Shown here: piece after piece, positions 33,392 through 45,589 of the stretch
How the letters are laid out: every line of letters starts with the position of its first letter
How positions within the stretch are numbered: position 1 is the stretch's first letter
From: Primula veris
Lineage: Eukaryota; Streptophyta; Magnoliopsida; Ericales; Primulaceae
DNA: 64,000 nucleotides
Assembly (NCBI GenBank): GCA_963682055.1
Contig: OY821748.1
Location: forward strand, 31,541,661 to 31,605,660
Direction of reading: 5' to 3'
Program-made: the position numbers and the translations under genes
The notes under the pieces: model-generated
What the model saw: the letters and a program-made list of their open reading frames with translations, nothing else
Database searches by the model: none
Told to the model about the DNA's origin: nothing

Positions 33392-35233
33392 CAATTAAAA
33401 TTAAGCTGATTTTATTTTATTTTATTTTTGCTTGATAAAAATGCTACGAGTAACCGAATAAGCTGATTACGTCATGCCATCATCACGAGCAACAAAAAAC
33501 CCACGGGCCTTCGACAACCAAAAGCAGTGGGCCGCCCCTGGGTAAGACTTAACTTCCTGGATAGTTTTACATGAAAAATACATTGGAACTAAAAAGGCAT
33601 TTCTCACTGTAAATGGTGTGTTTAGAACCTAGATGACCGTCAGTTGCTTTCACTACTCACCGCTAAATGAAATAGCCTGTCAAAATTTTAGTTTAATTTG
33701 AATGAACTATGCAGTGTATGCGAAGTGGAAAATTGCTTAACAATAATAATACGCCCGATCTAAATATTTTTTCATTTTAATGAGTAAGTTTTAGTCTGGT
33801 CTGCGAGGGTCCTGGCTGTATATGATTTTAAAAAAGCTCTATATACCCCCCAAGGAATTAATCTACAGATTTTATCTACTCCAAACAAACCCTTACAGTT
33901 AGTAGTTATACGTGACATTCTTCCGTTTCATTTTGTTTCGTGAGGTTGTTTAGCACTTAATGATACAGAAGTAAGACAAGCGAGTTCACATTTGTACAAG
34001 GAATAATGGACAAATGTTATCGTTTTCCCCATGAACAAGACCCATGGAATGTCTAAAATTACAACACATACCTTCAAGAACGGAGTTCCACCCACAATGC
34101 GTCAAGAACCCCCCAATGGCAGGGTGCTCGAGAATCATAACTTGTGGGGCCCAGCCCTTTATCAGCATCCCTTTCCTGAACTTGTCCATTTTCTCCTCGA
34201 ACCCTTGCGGCAACCACCAATGATCCTCTCCTTTCTCTTTCTCCAAGACTTTTGGCACAACCCATAAGAAACAACTCCTCGTATCTTCTAGTGCATTCAC
34301 AATTTCTCCAATCTGAGCTTTGCTCAATCTCACCAAACTCCCAAAACATACATACAAAACCGAGTTCTCGCCCTTGGTATCCAGCCAATCTAGACAACCA
34401 TGCCATTCTTTTTCCGCCACATTAATCTCTCCTCTATGGTACAGAGACACTGGCCCTATATTCCAAGCCCTAATTCCAATCAATTTCCGATAATAATCAG
34501 TGTAACCTGGTTCTAACTCATGGAAGCTATTTGCTACCCACCCGAAACTGTTCCGTTCAGCATCTTCTAATTTCTCAAACAACTCCGTAAACTTTGTTTT
34601 CTTCTGGGTCTTTACAATGTCCGGTAGTTGAGACCTCGTGAGCACAACCTGGCCAGGAAAATCAGGCACAACAAATGGCTCGTATTCATAATCTTGGCCT
34701 GCCGATATCTTCCCCGCATTTTCTTGATCAGGCAACGAAGAGTAAAAGTGTTTCACTGCTTTTGAAAGGGAGTGGTTAAAAAATCCACTCCCTGTAAAAG
34801 CTAGGCGCGGAACAGATAACTCTGCAGCTAGGAAGGTAGTCCAGGGGAACAAAGCGTCCGAGAAAATGCAATCTGGTTTGATCTCTCGTATGAGGCTTTT
34901 GATTTTTGGTTGGAGTAAATTGATGGTGTCAAAAATCTTGATAGTCATTTCTGGGGTCGTGCATTGGCTTATGTTTTCACAGTTTTTTAGTAGTCCCGTT
35001 TGAGCGGATGAGGGGAAAGGAATGGTTTGTAGGGTAATTGGTTTTCCAGATTTGATATCCTGATCAATGGTGGATTCAAAGTGTTTGGCGTTAGCGGCGG
35101 TAGTGATGATGGTCGAGTGAATGTTGTGATCAGATGAGAAGACCCTTGCAATTTCGACCATAGGCATTATATGACCCGGTGCCATGTAAGGGAGGAAAAC
35201 GACGTGGAACCGGCCATCTGCGGAAGAAGGCAT
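32427..35233 (-). CDS. UDP-glycosyltransferase, UGT73-like, two exons
   Basis: It transfers a sugar from a UDP-sugar to a small-molecule acceptor such as a flavonoid, coumarin or terpenoid; it is predicted to be cytosolic. Exon 1 (35,233-34,072) and exon 2 (32,755-32,427) join in phase to 496 residues, the normal length. The start MPSSADGRFHVVFLPYMAPG was chosen because the N-terminal GT-B strand begins there. An in-frame ATG 30 codons upstream (35,323) would add an untypical Phe-rich leader. The catalytic His is in PGHIMP, and the C-terminal PSPG box runs WAPQVMILEHPAIGGFLTHC to ADQ, with GWNS and a final Gln that usually favours UDP-glucose. The intron (34,071-32,756, GT-AG) splits the PSPG box after NSVLEG and contains a hAT MITE. 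No internal stop was seen, so this is the best candidate for a working gene in the window. The acceptor cannot be inferred. Confidence 0.9.
33165..33540. mobile_element. hAT-type MITE (376 bp) in the UGT intron
   Basis: Termini CAGGGGCGGCCCA and TGGGCCGCCCCTG are near-perfect inverted repeats of the hAT type. The 8-bp flanks GGTGAGAC (33,157-33,164) and GGTAAGAC (33,541-33,548) are a target duplication with one change. The interior is AT-rich with a TA microsatellite (33,361-33,390). Confidence 0.9.
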
Positions 35234-35686
35234 GACAGAAAAAAAGGGAGAAAGAAAAAAACAGAAAAAAGAGAAAAGATAATTTGTGTTATTTTCAGGC
35301 AAATGAAATTTTTGGGCGGTCAATTGTTTAGCTTGAAAGTCTCCTAACCTTTAAAATTGATGTTTAGTTTTGGTTGGTGCTAAGTAGAGTGAGATTTGTA
35401 CGGTTAAAACTAATTTGAATAATAAATACCCTACTGATAATTATATGGATAAATAGATCTACATGTAGATTCACACCCTATAAAAACAAAACCAAACAAA
35501 ACTAATAGATCCAATTTTGGGTATTTTCTGTTTCGAAAAATTAATAATTGCTCCATCAAAACAAAACTAATAGATCGAATGTTGAGTATTTTCCGTTTTG
35601 GGAAATTAATAATTGCTCCATCAAAAAAAACTATTTAAACATTGATCACCCTATAAAATTTAATTAAAAATTGATCCATTATTTGT
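35234..35686. repeat. UGT 5' flank with ~65-bp tandem duplication
   Basis: The unit ACTAATAGATCCAATTTTGG to AATTAATAATTGCTCCATCA occurs at about 35,500 and 35,565 with minor changes. This is the upstream region of the glycosyltransferase on the minus strand. A CT/TTTC-rich tract lies just above the ATG (35,236-35,280). Confidence 0.6.
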
Positions 35687-37985
35687 AAAACTAATTAACG
35701 ATTGATCATCCACCTAATTACCTAATAAAAATAAATTGGAAAAAATAGGAAAACCTCAAAAAATAAAATTAAAATCAGAAAAATCAGAATTTTTTTAAAA
35801 AAAAACGAAAATATAAAATAAAAAAAAAATTGAAAAAACCTTTCAAAAAAAGTCGGGAACCCGAAAAAATGCTAAAAAACCAAGAAAATTCCAAAAAACA
35901 AAAATTACAAAAAAAATGAAAAAAATTTCAAAAAAATCGGAAACCCGAAAAAATCCAAAATTGATGAAAAGTTAAAAAAAAAAACCTAAAACTAAAAAAA
36001 AAAAAAAAATCCAAAATCACAAAACAATGAAAAAATGTTCAAAAAAGTCGGAAGCCCGAAAAAAAACCCAAAAATGGTAAAAAAACTAAGAAAAATCTAA
36101 AATCACAAAAAAAATGAAAAAACGTTCAAAAAATAAGAAAACCCAAACAACCCCGAAAAATGGTAAAAAATAAAAACCAATAAAAATTCAAAATCACCAA
36201 AAAATGAAAAAACGTTCAAAAAAGCCGGGAACCCGAAAAAAATCCAAAAATTGGTAAAAGATAAAAAAAAAAAACAAGAAAAATACAAAAAAAAACAAAA
36301 AAACATTCAAAAAAGTCGGAAACCCAAAACAACCCAAAAAATGGTAAAAAAATTAAAAAAAAACAAGAAAAATCAAAATTCACAAAAAAAATGAAAAAAC
36401 ATTCAAAAAATCCAGGAACCCAAAAAACCCCGAAAAATATTATTAAAAAAAAAGCAAGAAAAATCCAACAAAAAAATGAAAAAACGTTCAAAATAGCCGG
36501 GAGCAAAAAAAAACCCAAAAAATGGTTTTAAAAAATCCAAGAAAAATCCAAAATACAAAAAAAATGAAAAAACGTTCAAAATAAAATGACTCAGTCTATT
36601 TTGAAAATACTCAGAGTGTTTTTAAAATAAATTAAATCGACTCATACTCTTTTTAAAATGACTTAAAACGACTCATATTGTTTTTAAAATGACTTAAATC
36701 AACTCATACTGTTTTTAAAATGACTTAAATCGACTCATACTGTTTTTCAAATGAATTAAATCGACTCATACTGTTTTTAAAATGACTTAAATTGACTCAT
36801 ACTATTTTCTAAAATCGACTTATACTCTTTTTAAAATGGCTTAAATCGACTCATAGTGTTTTTAAAATGACTTAAATCGACTCATACTGTTTTTAAAATG
36901 ACTTAAATCGACTCAGAATGTTTTTAAAATGAATTAAATCGACTCATACTGTTTTTAAAATGACTTAACTCGACTCAGACTGTTTTTAAAATGACTTAAA
37001 TCGACTCATACTGTTTTTAAATGACTTAAATCGACTCATACTGTTTTTACAATGACTTAAATCGACTCATACTTTTTTTTAAATGACTTAAGCCGACTCA
37101 TACTATTTTTAAAATGACTGAAAACAACCTTTACTATTTTTAAAATGACTGAAAATGACTAATACTATTTTTAAAATGACTGAAAATGACTCAGACTGTT
37201 TTTAAAATGACTTAAATCGACTCAGACTGTTTGTAAAATGACTTAAATCGACTCATACTATTTTTAAAATGACTTAAATCGACTCATATTGTTTTTAAAA
37301 TTACTCAGACTGTTTTTAAAATAAATTAAAATGACTCATACTGTTTGTAAAATGACTTAAAACGACTCATTGTTTTTAAAATAAATTAAATCGACTCATA
37401 CTGTTTTTAAAATGAATTAAATCGACTCATACTATTTTTAAAATAAATTAAATCGACTCATACTATTTTTAAAATAAATTAAATCGACTCATACTGTTTT
37501 TAAAATGACTACGACTCAGACTGTTTTTAAAATGACTTAAATCGACTCATATTGTTTTTAAAATAATTTAAATCGACTTATACTGTTTTTAAAATGACTT
37601 AAAACGACTCATACTATTTTTAAAATGACTTAAATCGACTCAGACTGTTTTTTAAAATGACTTAAATCGACTCATATTGTTTTTAAAATGACTTAAATCG
37701 ACTCATACTATTTTTAAAATAACTTAAATCGACTCATATTGTTTTTAAAATGATTTCAAACGACCCATATTGTTTGTTTGTTTGTTTTTTGCGTTTTTGG
37801 ATTTTTGTTGATTTTAGATTTTTTGGGATTTTATTTTTATTTTTTGGGATATTTAAAATTTTATTCGTGTTTTTTTGGGGTTTTACTTCTTTTATTTTTA
37901 TTTTTTCACTTTTTTTTTTCCATTTTTCCATTTTATTTTTTTCTGGAATTTTTTCATTTTTTCTGGATCAATAATTAATTAGTTT
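35687..37985. mobile_element. Foldback-like block: A-rich arm, minisatellite core, T-rich arm
   Basis: The left outer end AAACTAATTAACGATTGATC (35,688-35,707) is an inverted match of the right outer end GATCAATAATTAATTAGTTT (37,966-37,985). Inside, an A-rich arm with ~90-bp units (CGTTCAAAAAA, then GTCGGGAACCCGAAAAAA, then ATGGTAAAAAA; about 35,850-36,575) faces a T-rich arm (37,770-37,965, e.g. TTTTTTTGGGGTTTTAC). Between them lies a 31-bp minisatellite. The arrangement resembles plant Foldback transposons. No target duplication or coding region was found, so the classification is tentative. Confidence 0.45.
36576..37765. repeat. 31-bp minisatellite, about 38 copies
   Basis: The unit is TTTTTAAAATGACTTAAATC followed by GACTCATACTG, repeated with point changes (GACTCAGACTG, TAAATTAAATC variants) for nearly 1.2 kb. 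Confidence 0.9.
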
Positions 37986-38540
37986 CAGTTTAATAAACTA
38001 ATCCTTAATTGAGTTGTACATAAGGTAACAATACAACATTTATCCACAATCATAGTAAATCAATTCGTGTGTACCAATGATAAATATCTCATGATGATTA
38101 CTTGTTGTTACCTTATTTAGTTGGATATGGTAAAATAATGTCAACTAGACTAGTGAGAAATATCAATAAAACGATTGAGCCAGACAAATGAAGCAGACTA
38201 TATAACCGATTGTTTATTTGTTTATTTTGTTTTCTCTCTCTCATCTCGCACTCTCAAATTACATGAATTCGAAACCTTTTTACCTTTCTCAATCAATAGA
38301 AAAATCTATTCACCCACCTTTACTAATATCAAATTACACAAAATCACTTCGGTATCTCTGTTGTACTTTTAGGTTCTCATTTCTCAAAGTTTTATTTTAT
38401 TTTATTACACAAATTCCCCCTTTACCAGTATTAGATTACATAAAAACATTATGTACTATTGTCTAATCAGATTTGAATTTCTTATTATAAGACAAAAAGT
38501 TTCATTGATTTAGATTTGTTGTTCTGAATTTATTTATTTG

Positions 38541-38572
<32 letters not shown>
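37986..38572. other. Non-coding flank of the Copia element
   Basis: It contains phrases (AATCATAGTAAATCAATT, TTGTTGTTACCTTATTTAG, ATGTCAACTA) that recur to the right of the element at 45,480-45,575 and 46,690-46,850. They are therefore an older local repeat into which the Copia element jumped. An AT microsatellite (38,541-38,572) is the insertion site. Confidence 0.5.
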
Positions 38573-38578
<6 letters not shown>

Positions 38579-38804
38579 AGGATATTATTGGTCATCTTGG
38601 GCCTTACTCTATTGGACCTATCTTGGGCTTTCCTAGCATATGTAACCATATCCTCTATTATATAAAGAGGGTCATGGGTCTCTTGATGTATCTATCTATC
38701 ACTTATATGAATGAATAAAGCCTCGCTTATTGTTGTCTCTCATACTTCTCTCTATATCTATACATATCTCTATATATCTATATAACGAGCTAATATGTCA
38801 CACA
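38573..38804 (+). repeat. 5' LTR of the Copia element
   Basis: It runs TGTTGTAGGATATTATTGG to ATATGTCACACA. A likely TATA motif is in CTCTATTATATAAAGAGGG and a polyadenylation-like AATAAAG lies at about 38,714. Confidence 0.9.
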
Positions 38805-38807
38805 ACA

Positions 38808-38820
38808 CGTTATCAGCACG
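38808..38820 (+). promoter_or_regulatory. Primer-binding site, half-tRNA-Ile type (inferred)
   Basis: CGTTATCAGCACG sits four bases after the 5' LTR. It is complementary to the anticodon arm of plant tRNA-Ile(AAU), recalled as CGTGCTAATAACG, except that the base opposite A34 is C rather than T. That is what copying of inosine-34 would give. The tRNA identity is from memory. Confidence 0.55.
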
Positions 38821-41800
38821 TTGCTCGTGGAGACTACGATATACGCTCACGGATATGGAAGATTTTTGGTAAACGCACAAATATTGGGTATCTATAAATC
38901 TTGAGGTTTATCCGGTTTTTATTGGGTTCGTTTCGATCTTCTACAAAATAACTAGAGTACGGTACATAATTTATTTATAGCTCTGACCGGGTGAAAATTG
39001 CATGCTTACTGCTATTGAATATAGTGACGTTCGTAAACATGCTTGTATGAAATTGCATGTATATTCCCGTGAATATCTAGTATCATATGTATGTTATATG
39101 AAATCGTTGAAGATACCATCTGGAATTAAAAGAACTAGTTATATTGCATAAATTTTGAACGATGCCGTGTCTAAACAGAAGTAGTACTCAATTGCATGTT
39201 AGTAGCTTTTTTTTTTTTTTTTTGAAAAGAACTAAATTACTATTGCATGCCATATTCGTAATTGGACATGATTGTGTCAGTGCCTATTTGTTTGGAGTAA
39301 ATCTTTGTTAACCTAGACTTAATTTCCTCTAAAAGGAAAAGTTAAAAGAGTCGTCGTATCCCCCATCACGATTAGCTAGATACAAAATTTCTACTGCCTT
39401 GTTTACATTAATTGTAAAATCAAATACCATGATTATAATTTACACATATAAGTATAGATTTGTAAAATATTGAGTAATATCTTGCTAAGTGTAAACTGGT
39501 AAATTTAGATTGTGCTAATATGTACTAACATGCTACTGCTATATTATTTAATCATGCAAGCAGGTACAATCTATATATTTATTTACTGCCATGTGTAATA
39601 TATGGTAATTTGCGAAATCATATATTTTCACATTTAAGTTGGAAAAATTATGAACATTCCCCAATTAGGCTCACCTATTTGGATACGATGTCTAGGAAAG
39701 ATATAGGCGGAAGTCGATATCCTAATGAGGTCGGGTTTTAAGTGGCATTCGTGCCCTCCACCCTCACCGTCTTTCCAGGTCGTTTTTCAAGCAGAGCTAC
39801 CGAAAGGGGTTGACTAAATAATAATTTTCCCGAGTGTGTTTATATAGTGATGTATGTTTCGCCGAATTGGTGTCTCTGTATTGACCTGTCGTTCGATCAA
39901 TGAGAACCTATTCACATTAAAAGCAAAAATATTTTTCGAACCTGTCGTTTCGTAATAAAGTTTATGCTTGTGCAAACCAAAAACATATAAACCAGTCATT
40001 TTATATGATAAATAATCCAGAACTCCCAACACATGTTGGATGCCATCTATGATGAGAAAAATCGTAAAAACATACTTGCGAAATGACTGTTTAAACGTTG
40101 ATTTTAATCCGTCACCACATGTTACTCACCCTGATGTGTGAAATTGTGATGCCCAAATTTTTTTTTTGGATGCCATCTTTGATGAGTAAAACATGAGTTT
40201 GTTGTTACCATCAGGATGAATGCTAAGGCGTTGATTTTATTCTGCCACCACATTTGAGACGTGATGACGTCTATGGTGAACAAATGTCTGAAATTGACAT
40301 ATTGGAGCATACATTCACCAAACTACTAGCTTGGAAATTGTATTCCATAAGCAGTATCGTGAATTTATATTCACCATGTTCCTTTATCTCCCATTTGTTA
40401 TTGGATAAGAAAATTACCCTGACGAGTAGTTTTAATCCTATTGGGTCAATGGCGAATTGTTTGCCTGATATTAATGCTCTTCGTGTACATTTTTTTCCAC
40501 GAATCGAGAACTGAGACAAGTGTTATTTGTCTCGAACTTTCGCGATCCCGATGAATCGCCTAGCCAAGCAAGATTTTAGACAATCGTCAAAATCAAAAAC
40601 CTGTGGCCCCAAGACAGTAATTGAAACGAACAATATGGCCCGTTGCCACAAAGCAAGAGATAATGCTCAAGGAGCCAACTCTATGCTATACATACAAAGG
40701 TCATGCACAGTTACTCCTTAAATAGTTCACAACTATTATAAAGGTGAAAAAACCGATGCTAATGTGGTTAAAGTTAATTGAAAGGATACTCTTGAGACCC
40801 CCGATTTTGTGGCTCAAATGAGTTAGATACATTTCTTTATTGATTTTGATAAATCATTGAGCCATTTTTTCGCTCATCTGGATTATGTTTTTCCATTTGG
40901 ATTATGATTTTTCCATTTGGACATACTTTTGGATTATGGTTTGCCTGTTTACGAAATTTCTTAAAATAATTTAAAGTGTTTTGAGCAAATTCCTTTGACA
41001 AATGTGACCAAACTTTAAATTATGAAATTTTAGGCAATACTTGTGGTGTAGTTGGTTTTCTGGAAATAGTGGGTAACAGTGTACCACATAATTTCACCAA
41101 TTACTTGCCTAAAAGAGTACTCAGTGACAGTGATTCTGGACCTGTCGTCCCAAAAATCGAAATCTTTGGTAAAACCAAATTGATTTGTCAAATATGAGGT
41201 CTTATACTCATGTAGGTCCTGCCGTACCTTGTTGAGTTATAAAATATTCGAGAAAACCAGTGTTATCTGTTAATAGCTCATGAAAGAATTAAAATTTCTT
41301 TACATAGCCTCCATTCAATACGACTAAAAGCGTATTTTAGAGGAGTTGAAATGTCTTTCAAGTGGTTTCTACCCCAATTTTTAAAAGCATTTAAAGTTAC
41401 CTTATCATTTCGCCTGTCGTCGAAATGATAAATTATTTAGATGCTAAGACATGATTGTCTATACTATCATTCGCCTGTCGTCGATTGATAAGAGCATTTT
41501 GATATTGTGGCATTGACCGGATGAGATATTCCCGGGTCAAAAGACGATGCTTGATTTATAATCGCATCGCATTTGGATTCTCTCTGAGAATATATTTCGC
41601 GATTAATCCGAAATTTATGCCATTAATGCTCACTTTGAAAGACTAGTATGTGTAAAGATCACGAAATGAACTCATAGAATTCTTGTAAAGAATTAAAGGA
41701 GTTATTGTGGACTTATCCAACCATAAGACGGACCAAAAATATAAATGGTTATGGTTGATGCATCGACAATAAGGTCACATGATTATTGTTGTCCACGGAT

Positions 41801-44279
41801 ATGCAACATTTCCCAAACTTTTAGCCCTATCATTAAGTTGATGGCTCATGATCCGGATTATCCTGAAAAGTCTAGTCGACTTGATAATTCCGAAGAGTAA
41901 GAATCGAAATTTCGATTTGAATTACTTGAGTTTAGAAATTGAAATTGAACATCCTGTCGATTATGTTCAGAACCAAATGGACTCACGGAAAGTTTGATGA
42001 TGCGACTGCAAATGGTTGCACGCACTTCTTGGTCTTGCGCACCAAGATTTATATTTCCGTGTGGGGTCATGCTATTTTGCTGCATTGGTCCGTCTGAGGC
42101 CCATAGTCACTCAAAACACTAAATGCGTACCAGTTGGTTACTGGTTATGAGCCAGACGCCTCATATGAACGTGTGTTTGAGTGCTTAATATTTTGATTGA
42201 GCCGCTATAGCATTCAAAATATGGAGCTCTTAAGGGGACATAAGTCGATTATGAATCTCCTGCCTATCATTTGATAGAGTAACCTTGGCAAACGATCTCT
42301 TTACCGTATGATATGCAAAAGTGACATTGCTAAGACTGTTCTCCCCGTCGTTAGGGCGAGATTTGCACGTTACCGTTGATATGGAATGACGTGAAGTAAC
42401 GTGGCATAACCCACTCAGTCTTAACTTGATCCCCAAAACTGCACTTAGTGATAAGTAAGTGCATACACTCCCTCAAGTCTAACTAAATGCCAAACGCATT
42501 TAATGACTTTATGAGATGTCACGAGATCACTTATACCTGCTGCAAAATGCTTGCAAGGATAGACGTCCCTGTCGGAAGCCGTGTTCCTGTCGTAACACGT
42601 TGCTTTGGCCGAACCCGCCAAGCAAAGAATGTTGTCGTCGGCCGTCAGTCTATTGTCCTTCCCAAGATATGAGGAAGTTGATTGGTTCTTAATTCGTTCA
42701 GCCCCAGAGGTGGTGAACTAAAACTCGTTTGTCGCACGAGATTATAAAGGATCAAGGAGATGTGTGATTTCCTCCTCATCCTAAAAATCTCGAAATATCT
42801 GTCGATCATGATATCTTAGATGATATTGAAGCGAAACGAGACTGTCATTAATTACTTGTTCATATATTCAGTGACGACTGATAATATGAACAAATTATGA
42901 CAGGGAACCATGCACCGTTGCCTGAAGTCAACGGAGAATAGACTGTACTAATGGAAACTAGAAATCCAAGTAGACTCCTTAGCGAAAGTGTGTTCGGACC
43001 TATAGATCCAACACCACCAATGTTAAACGAGTTCGTTTATTTGGTTATTCGTAAGGAAAAGTGATGAGAATAATGAGATTGTGGAATGTTCGCCTAGTAG
43101 CGCAAGGCTTCTCTCACACCTTGGAATTGATTACGAGATGGTTGATTTCCTCGTAATGGACGTTATAACTGTCCCCTACTTTATCAGTTTAGTAGTTTTC
43201 GAAAAACTAATTATGAAACATGTGATTGTGGTCACTATTTTATCTCTATGAGAATTTAGACAAAGAGATATAGATGAAGGTCCATGTGTGACTTCATATG
43301 CTTTAATCAAGTAGTTCCTGACCACGGAACACGATCTCAATTAAATGAGACGTTCACCATATGGATTAATATAATCCGAGCGGATGTGGTATACCCGCCT
43401 AAGTGATTACTTGTTTAGCTTGGGATACTTGAACAAGTATTATGCCCTTGCGTGTTTTATTACGCGATCCATTTTTGGATTTGTCTTCGAGATGAAGGAT
43501 CTTGGGAAGACAAGGTAGTGACCCGGCCCGATGATCGAGTCCCGTAAAGATTGAATCTAATTCCATGATTCAGACTACATCCAGAAGGTGTTATGACGTT
43601 TTAGTCATCATGACGCTAAGTCGTCAGATTCTCCCATGATCATTCGATCACTAAACATTGATATAGACCTAGTCCGTCCATGATGAGACGATGAAGAGAT
43701 ATTGAAAAATGATGTTCATATCTAAGTACAATAAGCGCATCATTGTACTTGGTCTAATGTGCTAGGACGAGCATCTCATCTGCTGTGAATGGTATAGCTC
43801 GACACAGCATCGTGCTAACACGCTGCCATCGAAATGGTATAAAAGACATATTCCCATTACCTTAAGGTAACAGCGGATGAGGGCTTGTCTTATCCCATTT
43901 GCGTCATCGAGTGTACCTACCGCCTTCGGTACTCAAATTAACGCAATCCTTTTTCGGTTATACCGATGCCGGTTAGTTATCAGACCCGCATAAGGGATAT
44001 TCCTAACATGGTCTGTCTTTACCATTAGGAATAAGGTAATATCTTGGAGGTCTTGGAATGACTTCAAACGAATCACTCTGATCTACTCATGCTCTATGAG
44101 ACGACTAGAGAGTGTATATAGCTTCAAGCTCGTATTAACCATATTTGAATTGCATATGCTCTGTCTCACGATCCAGATAAAACACTTGTCTTATTTGAGG
44201 ACAATTTGTTGTTATCGATCAAGAGAGACATGACTAGATTATGCTATTTAGCATTTCTTGCCGAAATAAATCTTCACAT

Positions 44280-45038
44280 ATGAAGTTTAAGAGCATCATG
44301 TCGAATGCTCGGTTTATTCCACGTTATATTTTCTTGCATACAGTCGTGTCAAGTAAATGAGGCATCCAGTCGAATGCTCGTACTCTTTATTCGAATATGA
44401 AATCATTGCACCCAGTCGTGTACAAGTGAGGGGGAGCATCCAGATGAATGCTTATTGCACTAATGACTACTTAGTAGAAATCCTCGCACCATGTTGTGTG
44501 CAAGTGAGGGGGAGCATCCAGTCGCATGCTCGTGTACTCTTTTTGTCCTTAGACCAAGGTTTTTTCCCACTGGGTTTTTCTTGCCAAGGTTTTTAGCGAG
44601 ACACGTTCTCATCATATCTCACTTAAGATTGCCGAAATTAGGGGGAGTATCCTGATATATACTTCTTACCACTGTGTACTCTTTTGTCCTTCGACTAGAG
44701 GTTTTTTCCACTGGGTTTACTCTAGCAAGGTTTTGATTAGGCACCTGTTTTGTGGTTGATCCCCTACTACTACCACTGTTGCACTCTTTTTCCTTCGATC
44801 AGAGATATTCCCATTGGGTTTGCTCTAGCAAAGTTTTGATGAGGCACACTGTTTTGTGGTTAGTTAATTACATGGAATTTCGGCCTATATCATTCGGCTA
44901 CACAGTTTCTCCTAGGTACCAGTTTTGTCCCACACTGGGTTTTTCGACCCTAAGGTTTTTATGTGTTTAGCACTGCGAATGAACTCGACTCACATCGATA
45001 GCATGAAGACGAAGAAATCAAGACGTCCAAATGGGGAG
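44280..45038 (+). repeat. Repeated motifs in the Copia 3' untranslated region
   Basis: The phrase GAGGGGGAGCATCCAG with TGAATGCT/CGAATGCTCG recurs at about 44,285, 44,365, 44,430 and 44,510. A second phrase TTTTTCCCACTGGGTTTTTC with AAGGTTTT recurs at about 44,566, 44,706, 44,808 and 44,927. The same phrases occur in reverse in the second Copia at 53,730-54,420. Confidence 0.7.
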
Positions 45039-45267
45039 TGTTGTAGGATATTATTGGCCATCTTGGGCCTTACTCTATTGGGCCTATCTTGGGCTTTTCT
45101 CACATATGTAACCCTATCCTCTATTATATAAAGAGGGTCAGGGGTCTCTTAATGTATCTATCTATCACTCATATGAATAAATAAAGCCTCACTTATTGTT
45201 GTCTCTCATACTTCTCTCTATATCTATACATATCTCTATATATCTCTATAACGAGCTAATATGTCAC

Positions 45268-45270
<3 letters not shown>
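45039..45270 (+). repeat. 3' LTR of the Copia element
   Basis: The same 232-bp sequence as 38,573-38,804 with about 12 substitutions, preceded by the purine tract AAATGGGGAG. Confidence 0.9.

Positions 45271-45339
<69 letters not shown>
45271..45339. repeat. AT dinucleotide microsatellite
   Basis: About 34 AT repeats directly abut the 3' LTR; the shorter AT run at 38,541-38,572 abuts the 5' LTR. Both are halves of the insertion target, with later length change. Confidence 0.95.
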
Positions 45340-45341
<2 letters not shown>

Positions 45342-45589
45342 AAAAGTCTACAAGAAAGACTGCAACTAATCTACAGTTGAAAGAAATAGTAAAAAGGGAG
45401 AGTGAGAGGAAAAAACATAAGTGAAAAAAAGCAGTCGGGTATGAAGTCTATCACTGTCTCTCTAGCATTATTGGAGAAATATATATCATGTATCAATCAA
45501 TGATAATTAATATTTGTTGTTACTTATTTAGTGGTATATTTTAAATATATGTCAACTACAATCATAGTAAATCAATTGGTGCATGGTAG
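45340..45589. other. Flanking non-coding DNA with local repeat
   Basis: It contains ATATATATCATGTATCAATC and TTTGTTGTTACTTATTTAGT phrases that recur at 46,690-46,770 and 46,800-46,855. Confidence 0.5.

Larger units (their letters stand above)
38573..45270 (+). mobile_element. Copia-superfamily LTR retrotransposon, structurally complete, coding region decayed
   Basis: The 232-bp LTRs at 38,573-38,804 and 45,039-45,270 (TGTTGTAGG...GTCACACA) differ at about 12 positions, near 95% identity. Between them come a primer-binding-type motif CGTTATCAGCACG (38,808-38,820) and a purine run AAATGGGGAG before the 3' LTR. Coding order fits Copia. A Gag remnant lies at 40,254-40,514 (EQMSEIDILEHTFTK). An IDVPVGS hinge lies near 42,560. 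A reverse-transcriptase region at about 42,900-43,500 reads HAPLPEVNGE, then VFGPIDPTP. An RNase H remnant YTDAG-LSDPHKG lies near 43,975-44,010, then TTRECI near 44,100. The frame is broken by many stops, so it is not autonomous. Insertion is within an AT microsatellite, which hides the target duplication. Confidence 0.9.

Noticed and set aside
35231..35323. Upstream start codon of the glycosyltransferase at 35,323
   Set aside because: The added 30 residues are Phe-rich and not found in the family; the conserved N-terminal strand begins right after the ATG at 35,233.
36103..36518. Phe-rich membrane-protein-like frames on the minus strand
   Set aside because: They translate the A-rich ~90-bp repeats of the foldback-like block.
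40254..40514. Independent 86-residue protein gene
   Set aside because: EQMSEIDILEHTFTK and its position mark it as a Gag remnant of the Copia element.
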